From Paenibacillus oryzisoli (GTDB taxonomy: Bacteria > Bacillota > Bacilli > Paenibacillales > NBRC-103111), in contig NZ_LYPB01000077.1 of NCBI RefSeq assembly GCF_001653565.1, forward strand, positions 1 through 64,000: a DNA stretch of 64,000 nt. Reading direction: 5' to 3'. The position numbers and the translations under genes were made by a program. The notes below the pieces were generated by a model. The model did not search any database, was not told where the DNA came from, and worked only from the letters and a program-made list of their open reading frames with translations. Positions within the stretch are counted from its first letter, which is position 1; each line of letters begins with the position of its first letter. This document shows positions 36,029-44,334 of the stretch, piece after piece.

Positions 36029-36670
36029 TTGAGCAGTGTTGTGTTTTTTATTGGTATCTTATTTGGCCTGGTATTTAATAAAGTGGCATTTAAAATAATT
36101 GAACAAAAAAAAGAAGATTCTGGTTCGCGTAGATCTAAATTTTTATGTCTATTTAGTGGTTTAATGACAGGGCTTCTATATTTATGTGTTTATTTAAAGT
36201 TCGGTGTGGATTTGCAATTTCTTATTGGCTTGTTGCTTGCTAGTTTATCCGTAATAATTGCTCATACTGATATTTTTGTTCTGATCATTCCCAATAAGGT
36301 CTTAGTTGTGTTTTTACCGATATTCATTGGTTTGAGGTTACTCTATAATCCTGAAGGATGGTGGAATTACCCTCTAGGTGCATTTACAGGGGCTGGTTTT
36401 GTTTTACTAATTATTTTTTTGACACGTGGTGGAATGGGTATGGGAGATGCTAAACTTCTGTTTGTATACGGGTGGGCTATAGGTCTAGACCATACAATAA
36501 TTGCACTAATCGTAGCGAGCATATTGAGTAGCATTGTAAGTATATTATTATTATTATTAAAAATTCTTAAGAAGAAGCAACTTATTCCATTCGGACCATT
36601 CTTAGGAATTGGGACTTTAGTGGCATTCTTTTTTGGAACGGAATTAATTTCAGCATATTGGCACTACTAA
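36029..36670 (+). CDS. Prepilin peptidase (TadV/CpaA-like, A24 family)
   Basis: A 213-aa integral membrane aspartic protease starting at TTG 36029, with AGGAAAGGGG about 13 bases upstream. The two catalytic aspartates are in AHTDIFVLIIPN (near residue 80) and GGMGMGDAKLLF (the GxGD motif, near 142). It would cleave the leader of the Flp pilin and the TadE-like pseudopilins encoded downstream. It is separated from the main tad block by two genes on the other strand, an unusual arrangement. Confidence 0.88.
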   Translation: MSSVVFFIGILFGLVFNKVAFKIIEQKKEDSGSRRSKFLCLFSGLMTGLLYLCVYLKFGVDLQFLIGLLLASLSVIIAHTDIFVLIIPNKVLVVFLPIFIGLRLLYNPEGWWNYPLGAFTGAGFVLLIIFLTRGGMGMGDAKLLFVYGWAIGLDHTIIALIVASILSSIVSILLLLLKILKKKQLIPFGPFLGIGTLVAFFFGTELISAYWHY

Positions 36671-36936
36671 TTTAAGGTGAACATATTTCAAACAATAAAA
36701 ACATGTAGAGTTATTGGTAAATTCAATGACACTATATGTTTTTTTTAATCATGTTTATTTACAGTCTATATTTATTTGTAAAAAGAGTGAACTTCATAAT
36801 CTTAAACGCGCATTAAACCCAGCTTGTTACTCACGAAAAAAGGAGAAGTTAGTTTCCAGTCGAGTACGCTGGCTATTAGTGTATGCAGATACAATCGTAA
36901 TACGTTGTATTTTGTCAAAGGGGAATTGCTACAAGT
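36671..36936. other. Intergenic stretch without a recognised gene
   Basis: AT-rich spacer between the prepilin peptidase and the convergent regulator. A frame opens at 36714 but runs antisense into the regulator gene and resembles no protein. No clear terminator hairpin was found. Confidence 0.5.
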
Positions 36937-37668
36937 TCATACTTTTACTTCACTTTTTATCATTTTCAGTTTTTGTCGACTTAATGGAATTTTCTCTAGG
37001 GAGTTCTTTAATACCAGGTAATATCCGCGTGTTTTAAAAAACTCCTTTTTATAATCCTCAATATAGTTTTTATTAACCAAATAAGATTGATATGGACTTA
37101 ATAATAGATCGGACTGTGCTTCAATCTCTTCTAATTTTGATGTAACTTCTTTATACTCCCCATTTACTAGAACGACCTTAGAATAATTTATTTCTCTTTT
37201 TATAAATAAGATATCTTTTTCGGCTAGGACTAAAGTCTCGTGCAAACCTTTCACTCTAAGAGTGATTTTTTTTTCGTTTGTTTCCGTATTTTGGGTAAGA
37301 AGTGAAATAACTCGTTCAATAGCTTTTTTAAACTCTGGTACATATATAGGCTTTGATACAAAGAAAGCAGCCTCTAGTTTATTTAAAGTGGCCACAACAA
37401 TTTTCATATCGTGAGTACCGCTAACGACTATTATCTTTGGTCGTATTCCTTTTTGATATAGAAGTTCTACAGCAGTGATACCATCCAAACCAACTAAAGA
37501 GATGTCAAGTACAATAATATCAGGAGGATTGTTTATACAGGAACTAACTAAACTGCCTCCTGAGCTGACAATCTCAAGCACATGCAAGCCATTCTGCATG
37601 CATAATTTGCATATCAACTCGGCAATGTGTTCGTTATCCTCTGCAATAATTACATTATATGAATTCAA
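36937..37668 (-). CDS. LytTR-family response regulator
   Basis: A 243-aa protein. The receiver domain (residues 1-125) has acidic residues in IIAEDNEH, the phospho-acceptor Asp in DIIVLDISLVGLDG near 54, the conserved Thr/Ser position in VVSGTHD, and Lys in VSKPIYVPEF. A C-terminal LytTR DNA-binding domain follows (KDILFIKREINYSKVVLVNG; YQSYLVNKNYIEDY). No kinase gene is adjacent. LytTR regulators often control surface, competence or bacteriocin functions, so it probably regulates the pilus and toxin genes. Confidence 0.9.
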   Translation of the reverse strand: MNSYNVIIAEDNEHIAELICKLCMQNGLHVLEIVSSGGSLVSSCINNPPDIIVLDISLVGLDGITAVELLYQKGIRPKIIVVSGTHDMKIVVATLNKLEAAFFVSKPIYVPEFKKAIERVISLLTQNTETNEKKITLRVKGLHETLVLAEKDILFIKREINYSKVVLVNGEYKEVTSKLEEIEAQSDLLLSPYQSYLVNKNYIEDYKKEFFKTRGYYLVLKNSLEKIPLSRQKLKMIKSEVKV

Positions 37669-37879
37669 ATTTGTTCTCCACCTTGTTTACTAATATTAAA
37701 TATTATATTACAAAATACGACAAAATACATTAATAGTTTCTCTTGGTGGACTAATTCTTTGGTTTTATGGTCTTTCATTAGTAGGACTATAGAATGATTA
37801 ATTATTCAAGATATAATACTAAATATGACAATGACTTCAGGCTAAACATTACTCTAAGAACTGACTTGGTAAGAAGATG
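37669..37879. other. Regulatory region upstream of the LytTR regulator
   Basis: AT-rich stretch with no gene. It contains ACGACAAAA near 37718 (opposite strand TTTTGTCGT, one mismatch from a Spo0A box core) and several TA-rich -10-like elements. LytTR-type paired repeats could not be assigned with confidence. Confidence 0.35.
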
Positions 37880-38221
37880 TTACACTACACTTACGATATC
37901 TCCAATTTCAATATTATATTTGCTTATTGTGCCACTCTTACATTCGATTACTATGTATGCCTCTGAGATGACATGGCTTATCGAGTAGGGTTTCATTTTT
38001 TCCTTAATAGAAACGATTTTGTTTTGTTTATTAAGAAATAATACATCTATTTTCACTTTCATGAAAAAGGTATGAATAGAGTTACATGGTCTAATTAACA
38101 ATGCTTCTCCATCATGAATGGTTTTTTTTCCAATCCAACCGACTAATTTGGTAGCGAATTTATCCGCGACTCGAACTTGATTTGCAAGTGTAATGTTCTT
38201 TGATTTTATAGTTAACTCCAT
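37880..38221 (-). CDS. DUF192 protein
   Basis: A 113-aa protein with the DUF192 pattern: a small beta-barrel with ATKLVGWIGKKTIHDGEALL, NSIHTFFMKVKIDVLFLNK and ECKSGTISKYNIEIGDIV. It lacks the signal peptide often found in the family. DUF192 genes commonly sit in or beside Tad pilus clusters, but their role is unknown. It is divergent from the TadE gene, sharing a 76-bp intergenic region with it. Confidence 0.85.
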   Translation of the reverse strand: MELTIKSKNITLANQVRVADKFATKLVGWIGKKTIHDGEALLIRPCNSIHTFFMKVKIDVLFLNKQNKIVSIKEKMKPYSISHVISEAYIVIECKSGTISKYNIEIGDIVSVV

Positions 38222-38297
38222 TAAAAATGACCTCCAAATATTTTAAAGTAGGTTCTAAGTATAAAATGTGTTTTGAAAGAGAAAGGAAGAAATTGAA

Positions 38298-38741
38298 GTG
38301 TGTAAAAGAATTTTTAAGTTTATACGCAATGAAAAAGGGCAGTCGGTTGTTGAATTTGCCATTATCATGCCACTCATCTTGCTTATTATTATGGCAATGA
38401 TTTATTTTGGGTTATTTATATTCAGTAAAAGTGTAGTATTGTTCTCTGCTCATCAAGGAGGAAGAGAAGCATTAAATTTTAGAACAGATCTCCATTACTC
38501 TGACCAACAAAAAGAGCAATTTATTAAGAATGCTTCTCTGCAAGTATTACAGATGCTTCCGTCAGGGGCCAGTCCTCCTGAAGTGCAAACTTTAAAGAAT
38601 GAAAATACAGGCCTCATCAGTATTTCTGTTACTTACTATTTTAAATTAAATATTCCTTTTGTCAGCGAGTTTACTGGACATAATAGTTATCCAATCAATT
38701 CAGAAGCAGTTTATCGTTTCGCACCACCAAAAGAACAATAA
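38298..38741 (+). CDS. tadE: TadE-like pseudopilin
   Basis: A 147-aa protein starting at GTG 38298, with GAAAGGA about ten bases upstream. The type-IV-like prepilin site is NEKGQSVVEFAIIMPLILLI: a glycine, then Glu at +5, then a membrane segment. It should be processed by the prepilin peptidase at 36029. TadE proteins are minor pilins or assembly factors of Tad/Flp pili. First gene of the long tad block. Confidence 0.88.
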   Translation: MCKRIFKFIRNEKGQSVVEFAIIMPLILLIIMAMIYFGLFIFSKSVVLFSAHQGGREALNFRTDLHYSDQQKEQFIKNASLQVLQMLPSGASPPEVQTLKNENTGLISISVTYYFKLNIPFVSEFTGHNSYPINSEAVYRFAPPKEQ

Positions 38742-38766
38742 AAATAAAATAGTAAGCGGTGAGCTA

Positions 38767-39204
38767 ATGAAGTTTGTATCTAAGCTAAAAACAGAGGAAG
38801 GGTTCACAGCAACGTTTTTTGCAATTAGTATGCCAGTTATTATAACAATCATGGGTATTGCTGTAGATGCTTCCTATATCATATATAACAGAATTCGGTT
38901 AGATATGGTTGCCGACTCGGCGGCGAGAGCAGCAATTCACTCTCTGGATTTATCCAAATGGTATGGGGAAAGAAAGGTTGTATTGAATAGTGATAAGGCA
39001 TTTCAAATGGTTAATGAACTTATGAGTGTAAATATGCCTGGTGCTAAGTTGACTAAAATGGAAATACCAAGCGAATCACCCAACATGTGTATTATTGATG
39101 TAGAAGCACAAGTACCACTATTTTTTCTCAGAATTTTTAATAAAAGTAGTTTCACGATACATGCAAATGCAAGATCTATAGGGTATGACCTTAGTCAATC
39201 ATAG
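38767..39204 (+). CDS. TadG-like Tad-system membrane protein
   Basis: A 145-aa protein from ATG 38767 with one N-terminal membrane segment after EEGFTATFFAISMPVIITIM and the typical VDASYIIYNRIRLDMVADSA stretch that follows the helix in Tad/TadG N-terminal domains. Unlike TadE it has no Glu at +5 after the glycine, so it may not be a peptidase substrate. It is much shorter than full TadG proteins and lacks the von Willebrand A domain. It probably stabilises the pilus base. Confidence 0.78.
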   Translation: MKFVSKLKTEEGFTATFFAISMPVIITIMGIAVDASYIIYNRIRLDMVADSAARAAIHSLDLSKWYGERKVVLNSDKAFQMVNELMSVNMPGAKLTKMEIPSESPNMCIIDVEAQVPLFFLRIFNKSSFTIHANARSIGYDLSQS

Positions 39205-39213
39205 GAGGAAAGC

Positions 39214-40113
39214 ATGAGTATTATTATATCATTTTGTGTATGTTGTTTATGTTTAATTATATTCGTTCCCATGCATTATACATTCATAGGCCGCCCATTC
39301 CGAAAGATGTTAAGTAGCGTTCAACTAAAGTCAGAAGTTAGCAAGTTTACATCCAATAAATTATTAAATAAGGTAGTTCCATTCTTAAATTATATAGTCA
39401 GAATCTTTAATGTAAAAGGAGATTCAATAAGATGGGATAAAAAGCGAGATATGCTTGGAGTTCTATATTCAAATAATGAATTATCAATCCAACAATTTAT
39501 TGCTATTAAAATAGTTGCTTCAACTGTTGTCAGCTTGTATATGTTAATTCTAAACTTTGCCCAGCCTTCAGTCTTAATGTTGTTCTTAAGTCTTTTGTTA
39601 TCAATCGTTTCTTTTTACATACCTGAACAAATATTAAATATTAAGATAAAACAAAGGAGATGGGAGATTTATAGGGAAATTCCCTCGGTTTTGTTATCAC
39701 TTGCAGTCACTACTGATGCTGGCCTTTCATTAAATCAGGCATTGGAAGAGATATGTTTGATGAAGAAAGGAGCCTTTTCTCAAGAATTAAAAAAAACGTT
39801 GCAGCAAATTTCTGTAGGTATTCCACAAAAGGAAGCCTTTGAGAACTTAGCTAATCGAGTAAGAATTGATGAAATAACGCTTTTTGTCTCTGTACTTATT
39901 CAAACACTTGAGAAAGGATCTTCAGGAATTACGCATGTTTTGCGTGAACAAGCCAATGAGTCTTGGATGAAAAGGAAAGGGGTAGCGAAAGAATTAGCAG
40001 GCAAGGCGTCAATTAAGTTGTTTTTACCGATGATCGGCCTAGTTCTACCAGCACTTATGATTTTCCTCATTGTACCAGCTGTGTTTTCAATTATGAGATT
40101 TTTTAATTATTGA
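39214..40113 (+). CDS. tadC: Tad pilus inner-membrane platform protein, TadC type
   Basis: A 299-aa type II secretion F-domain protein with membrane segments at the N-terminus, near residues 90-130 and at the C-terminus. The F-domain core is EIPSVLLSLAVTTDAGLSLN, and the C-terminal block GKASIKLFLPMIGLVLPALM is typical of TadC rather than TadB. The ATG follows AGGAGGA. It would form the assembly platform with TadB and the TadA ATPase. Confidence 0.85.
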   Translation: MSIIISFCVCCLCLIIFVPMHYTFIGRPFRKMLSSVQLKSEVSKFTSNKLLNKVVPFLNYIVRIFNVKGDSIRWDKKRDMLGVLYSNNELSIQQFIAIKIVASTVVSLYMLILNFAQPSVLMLFLSLLLSIVSFYIPEQILNIKIKQRRWEIYREIPSVLLSLAVTTDAGLSLNQALEEICLMKKGAFSQELKKTLQQISVGIPQKEAFENLANRVRIDEITLFVSVLIQTLEKGSSGITHVLREQANESWMKRKGVAKELAGKASIKLFLPMIGLVLPALMIFLIVPAVFSIMRFFNY

Positions 40114-40129
40114 TTTAATAGGAGTCCAT

Positions 40130-41050
40130 ATGCTAATTGTTTTAACCTTACTTCTTTGTTATGTAGTATTTATATTATTTGGTCTATTGATGGATAAATG
40201 GTTTGGTGAAATTCCAGAAAAAAATTATTTGGGTAAATATTATAAGCATCTAAAAGGTGAGGTGTATAAAAGGAGGACCTTTACTGACCGAATTCTTCGT
40301 CTTAGTAAAGAACAACGATATTATGTGTTAAATACAAAAAAATATTTAATGTATACACTTCCAATCTGCATATGTATTTTTTTGTTCATGCTATTCTTTT
40401 TTAGAAGTTTCTCATTTGCGTTTGTTATTAGCTTAGCAGGATTTTTATACCCAAGAATTATTATTCTAGGAATAATTAAGAAGAGACGAAGATTATTAAA
40501 TAATCAATTGAAAGAAGCCATGTTTTCTATGGTTTCATCTCTCCGAGCAGGCGCTTCATTACAGACAGCAATTGAACGATGTGTGCTCGACTTGAAGAAT
40601 ATATTTCATAATGAAAAGGATGCTCCTATTATTCGGGAGTTTGATCAGATGTCAAAAGAGCTTCAAATGGGATATACGGTAGATGAGGTTCTTTATGCCT
40701 TTAGAGAGAGAGTATATCTGGAAGATGTTACGGACTTTGTGAATGCAACCTTGATAGCAAAAAAAAGGGGAGGGAATCTAACAGAAATCTTGATTAATAT
40801 ATCCAAAGTAATATCTGAAAAGATTGAGATAAGTAATGAAATACAAGTTTTAACTGCTGGAAAACAAATGGAAGCGAAAATGCTATCTTTAATGCCAGTT
40901 TTTATAGTAGGATGCCTTACCATACTTTCTCCAGAATATATGGAGGCAATGTACGATTCTTGGATTGGAAAATTATTATTGTTTATTGGATTCATTTTCA
41001 TAATAATTAATTACTTTATTAGCAGAAAAATTGTAGACATTCATGTGTAA
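40130..41050 (+). CDS. tadB: Tad pilus inner-membrane platform protein, TadB type
   Basis: A 306-aa type II secretion F-domain protein. The core reads QLKEAMFSMVSSLRAGASLQ, then ALIAKKRGGNLTEILINISK-like sequence (KKRGGNLTEI), a basic patch, and the TadB-like LTAGKQMEAKMLSLMPVFIV before the last membrane helices. It is paralogous to TadC just upstream. Here tadC precedes tadB and tadA comes later, the reverse of the common tadA-tadB-tadC order. Confidence 0.85.
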   Translation: MLIVLTLLLCYVVFILFGLLMDKWFGEIPEKNYLGKYYKHLKGEVYKRRTFTDRILRLSKEQRYYVLNTKKYLMYTLPICICIFLFMLFFFRSFSFAFVISLAGFLYPRIIILGIIKKRRRLLNNQLKEAMFSMVSSLRAGASLQTAIERCVLDLKNIFHNEKDAPIIREFDQMSKELQMGYTVDEVLYAFRERVYLEDVTDFVNATLIAKKRGGNLTEILINISKVISEKIEISNEIQVLTAGKQMEAKMLSLMPVFIVGCLTILSPEYMEAMYDSWIGKLLLFIGFIFIIINYFISRKIVDIHV

Positions 41051-41063
41051 TAAGAGGTGACTT

Positions 41064-41798
41064 ATGGCGAAATCAACATGGTTTAGAGCAATACTAGGAG
41101 CTTTTTTATCTATAGTAATCGCATTCGTATTTAATGCTTATTTAAAGTCATTGCGAGATGAGGTTGAAGTAGTTGTAGCAGCAGTAGATATTCCAGTTCA
41201 AACTGCAATTACGTCAGAGATGTTAACAGTGATTAAGGTAAATACTTCAAGTCAAAAGCTATTAGTACCAAATGCACTAAATAATCCTATGGATCTGACT
41301 GGTGCAATAGCGATGGAGAGCTTTAAAAAAGGGGACGTTATAGTAAATGACGTAAAAAAAGTTATCCCTGGACAACAAACAACTACTGATGGAAGCAAAA
41401 TTAATGTGAGTGATTTAGGCCGTTCATTTTATATACCTTCAGACAAAAAGGCTATATCTGTAAGCTTAGATGCAGAAGGAAGTTTAGGATATAGCTTAAA
41501 AAAGGGTGATAAGGTAGATGTTATTTTTACAAGCTCAAGCACTGATTCAGAAAGTTCATATTCTGCAACAATTCTACAGGGTGTTGAGGTTTTTGAAGTT
41601 GAAGCAATAAATGAAAAAGACAGAGCAAATCGAACAGTTGGGCAGAATATTACTATGCTCGTTAGCGCGCAAGCTGCCCAAGATCTTGCATTTGCGAAAC
41701 GAAAAGGAAAACTCGATTTGATTCTTGACTCATCTAGAGTGGGGGAAGTATCTAATAAACCCCAAAAACCTAGTAATGCTCAGAAATTTAATCCATAG
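41064..41798 (+). CDS. cpaB: Flp pilus assembly protein CpaB/RcpC
   Basis: A 244-aa protein with one N-terminal membrane segment (ILGAFLSIVIAFVFNAYL), a SAF-type domain (VVVAAVDIPVQTAITSEMLT, FKKGDVIVNDV) and a CpaB C-terminal part (KKAISVSLDAEGSLGYSLKK, GDKVDVIFTSSS, AAQDLAFAKRKGKLDLIL). In other Tad systems this protein links the outer parts to the inner platform; in a Gram-positive cell it may bind the wall. The ATG follows AAGAGGTGA. Confidence 0.88.
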   Translation: MAKSTWFRAILGAFLSIVIAFVFNAYLKSLRDEVEVVVAAVDIPVQTAITSEMLTVIKVNTSSQKLLVPNALNNPMDLTGAIAMESFKKGDVIVNDVKKVIPGQQTTTDGSKINVSDLGRSFYIPSDKKAISVSLDAEGSLGYSLKKGDKVDVIFTSSSTDSESSYSATILQGVEVFEVEAINEKDRANRTVGQNITMLVSAQAAQDLAFAKRKGKLDLILDSSRVGEVSNKPQKPSNAQKFNP

Positions 41799-41809
41799 GG
41801 GGAATACTA

Positions 41810-42574
41810 ATGAATACTTCGCTAATAATCGCCATACATTCCCCTCAAGGGGGATCTGGCAAATCGACTTTAGCCTTAAACTTAGCATTGCAATATGTCA
41901 AGCAAGGAAGAAAGACGCTTTTAATAGATATGGCAGGGTACGGGGGGGTACCGGCAATGTGTAAAATCCCTATACGTGGCAATGGAATGTCAAGTTTAAT
42001 AACAGTACTTGAGCAGAGTAGTGAATTACCCCATTATGAACATTTTCAGGGTTATTTTAAAGACGCAATTGTGCAGTATAAGGAATTCAAAGATTTCCAT
42101 ATATTATTAAGCGCATCACCTTTAAAAATGGAAAAATTATCTAGTCAATTTACGGAATATTTAATTGAAGCAGCTAGAAAAGCTGATTATGGTGTAATCA
42201 TAATTGATACTTCTTCGGAATTAAGTGAGCGTAATATTACTTGTATGGAAATAGCAAATTTAATCATTATGCCAACTCTACAAGATGTTGCATCAGGTTG
42301 GAAAATAATATTACTTAAGGAAATACTCTCAAGTCTTCATATTTCTAAGGAAAAAATATTCCTAGTTGCTAATAGGGTTACGAAATATTCTGGATTTAAT
42401 AATAAGGAACTTGAAGAGGAAATTGGTTTTACTTTGCTTTATGAAATACCTGATATTGCGAAGAAGGTACAAAAACATATTAATTCTGGAATTCCAATGG
42501 ACTTAGCAGGTATAGGAAAAGTATCGCGAATATTCCAACAGTTAGCTCAAAAAATAGTAGCGCAGGTGATCTAG
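41810..42574 (+). CDS. tadZ: TadZ/CpaE-like ParA/MinD-type ATPase
   Basis: A 254-aa protein with a deviant Walker A, SPQGGSGKSTLALNLALQY, near residue 10, and a Walker B-like VIIIDTSSELSE near 125. It lacks the N-terminal receiver-like domain of classical CpaE, so it is the short form. TadZ proteins place the pilus machine at the cell pole or chosen site. It abuts the TadA gene, whose TTG start directly follows the stop. Confidence 0.82.
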   Translation: MNTSLIIAIHSPQGGSGKSTLALNLALQYVKQGRKTLLIDMAGYGGVPAMCKIPIRGNGMSSLITVLEQSSELPHYEHFQGYFKDAIVQYKEFKDFHILLSASPLKMEKLSSQFTEYLIEAARKADYGVIIIDTSSELSERNITCMEIANLIIMPTLQDVASGWKIILLKEILSSLHISKEKIFLVANRVTKYSGFNNKELEEEIGFTLLYEIPDIAKKVQKHINSGIPMDLAGIGKVSRIFQQLAQKIVAQVI

Positions 42575-43933
42575 TTGAGCATTGAAGATTTAATAAAACG
42601 CCGTCAAGAAAGAATGTTCGTTAAGGAAGCAGCTGTTGCTAATGAAGTAATAGATGTAATAAATAATAAAGCTGAAATATTCTCCAGTGTAAGGCAAAAA
42701 ATCGCAGATAACAGAGAATTATTTTCGAATGATAATAAAAATGACTTACCCTATATTCGAAATGCTATTTGGAGAATTATTGAAGATGAAATTGATATGC
42801 AAAAAAAAGAGTGGCTGTTAAGTTCCTATGATCGATCCGAAATCTTAGAGCAATTAATGCACACTATGTTTGGTTATGGCATTCTTGATTCTTTAATCCA
42901 CGACCCTCAAGTTACTGAAATTATGGTAAATGGAATTCATAAAATTTATATCGAGAAAGATGGATTACTCCAATTAGCTCGGGATCGAAAGGGACAACCT
43001 TTAGTCTTTTCAAGGCAAGAAGAGCTATTGCATGTAATTGAAAAAATAGTCTCACCACTTAATCGAAAAGTGAACGAAAGTGAACCGATAGTTGATGCTA
43101 GGTTACCAAATGGGTCAAGGGTAAACGTGGTACTCAACCCCATTTCCTTGGACGGACCAGCTGTTACTATCCGGAAATTCCCTGAAAAACCATACACGAT
43201 GGAACAGTTGGTTAAATTTGATACGCTTCCCCTAGAAGTTGCTAATTGGATAGCAAACTTGGTTAAAGCCAGGTACAACATAATTATATCTGGTGGAACA
43301 GGGTCGGGTAAGACAACCTTTCTAAATGCATTAGCTATGTCAGTTCCACGACAAGATCGTGTAGTTACTATTGAAGACGCTGCTGAACTAAAGCTTAGTA
43401 ACGCTGAGAATCTTATTCGACTTGAGACACGCCCTCCTAACATTGAAGGGAAAGGTGAAATTAAAATTCGTGAGCTGCTTCGCACAGCTCTACGGATGCG
43501 TCCTGATAGAATCATTGTAGGTGAGGTTCGGGGAGGGGAAGCATTAGATATGTTGCAAGCCATGAACACAGGGCATGATGGATCTTTATCAACAGGACAT
43601 GCTAATTCGGCAGTTGATATGTTGAGCAGGCTTGAAACCATGGTCTTAATGTCAGGCTTCGAGCTTCCAATTGCAGCGATTAGACAGCAAGTTTCATCTG
43701 CAGTTGATTTTATCATTCACCTTGGGAAATTAAGGGATGGAAAAAGAAGAGTAACGGAGATTGTTGAGGTTCTAAGCATGGATCAAGGAAATATTCAGTT
43801 GCAAAGCATATACAAATGGGATAACGCCGTCAGTAAGCTTACTGCAACAGGTGCTCAAGTTCTTTCAATTGATAAGTGGCATGCATCGGGAATGGAATTG
43901 ACAACTTGCATGAAAGGGGGTGAACAAGGATGA
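42575..43933 (+). CDS. tadA: Tad secretion ATPase TadA/CpaF
   Basis: A 452-aa hexameric secretion ATPase starting at TTG 42575. Its N-terminal helical domain is followed by PQVTEIMVNGIHKIYIEKDG, Walker A IISGGTGSGKTTFLNALAM near 240, the Asp box VVTIEDAAELKL, Walker B MRPDRIIVGEVRGGEALDML and the His box LSTGHANS. It powers pilus assembly. Start and stop overlap or abut the neighbouring genes (four-base overlap with the pilin gene), consistent with tight coupling. Confidence 0.93.
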   Translation: MSIEDLIKRRQERMFVKEAAVANEVIDVINNKAEIFSSVRQKIADNRELFSNDNKNDLPYIRNAIWRIIEDEIDMQKKEWLLSSYDRSEILEQLMHTMFGYGILDSLIHDPQVTEIMVNGIHKIYIEKDGLLQLARDRKGQPLVFSRQEELLHVIEKIVSPLNRKVNESEPIVDARLPNGSRVNVVLNPISLDGPAVTIRKFPEKPYTMEQLVKFDTLPLEVANWIANLVKARYNIIISGGTGSGKTTFLNALAMSVPRQDRVVTIEDAAELKLSNAENLIRLETRPPNIEGKGEIKIRELLRTALRMRPDRIIVGEVRGGEALDMLQAMNTGHDGSLSTGHANSAVDMLSRLETMVLMSGFELPIAAIRQQVSSAVDFIIHLGKLRDGKRRVTEIVEVLSMDQGNIQLQSIYKWDNAVSKLTATGAQVLSIDKWHASGMELTTCMKGGEQG

Positions 43934-44133
43934 ATCTAATTTATAATGCGTATTTCAAATGTTGTAACTTCGTTGAAGATTTTAGAAAAAAAGAAGAAGG
44001 ACAGGCACTAAGCGAATACGCCATTGTTATTGGCGTTGTCGCAGTTATTATTATTGCAACTCTGGTGCTCTTCAGAGGTGCACTTACAAACATGTTTACA
44101 CGCATTATTACCTATATGAACGGTGTTACTTAA
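43930..44133 (+). CDS. flp: Flp-type pilin
   Basis: A 67-aa prepilin with a long basic leader of about 25 residues and the Flp cleavage motif EEGQALSEYAIVIGVVAVII (G, then Glu at +5 and Tyr at +6), then a single hydrophobic helix and a short C-terminus. The ATG overlaps the tadA stop by four bases. It is the likely structural subunit of the pilus. Only one flp gene is present. Confidence 0.9.
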   Translation: MNLIYNAYFKCCNFVEDFRKKEEGQALSEYAIVIGVVAVIIIATLVLFRGALTNMFTRIITYMNGVT

Positions 44134-44334
44134 CTGAAAACAAGGAGCCAGAAGCAACGCTTAACCCGAGTACTTTGGCGAGGACTGAGTTAGGTCTCTT
44201 CCAGCTTAATATTAAGACTACGAGTAAAAACTCAATGTGTCAAGAAACACGAAGATTTGTAAATATTAGTTTTACATTTTTATAGCTAGAACTGGTTTCT
44301 CGCGTGATATTAATAGATGCAGGAGGCGTTTGGA
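44134..44334 (+). other. Intergenic region with several small hairpins
   Basis: No gene. CTTAATATTAAG (near 44205) is a 12-base palindrome, GAGT/ACTC (near 44222) and GTGT/ACAC (near 44238) form small hairpins, and CTTAACCC/GAGTTAGG segments upstream can pair. No U-run marks a terminator. It could be a structured leader of the giant gene or a processing site. It does not match the c-di-GMP riboswitch consensus I know. Confidence 0.35.

Noticed and set aside
36714..37037. 107-codon open frame on the + strand
   Set aside because: It runs antisense into the LytTR regulator gene and has no ribosome site.
42946..43716. 256-codon frame antisense to tadA
   Set aside because: The sense strand carries all the TadA ATPase motifs; the antisense frame is a by-product of codon use.
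44134..44334. c-di-GMP riboswitch upstream of the giant secreted protein
   Set aside because: Expected for pilus/adhesin genes, but the GEMM-I and GEMM-II conserved blocks are not there.
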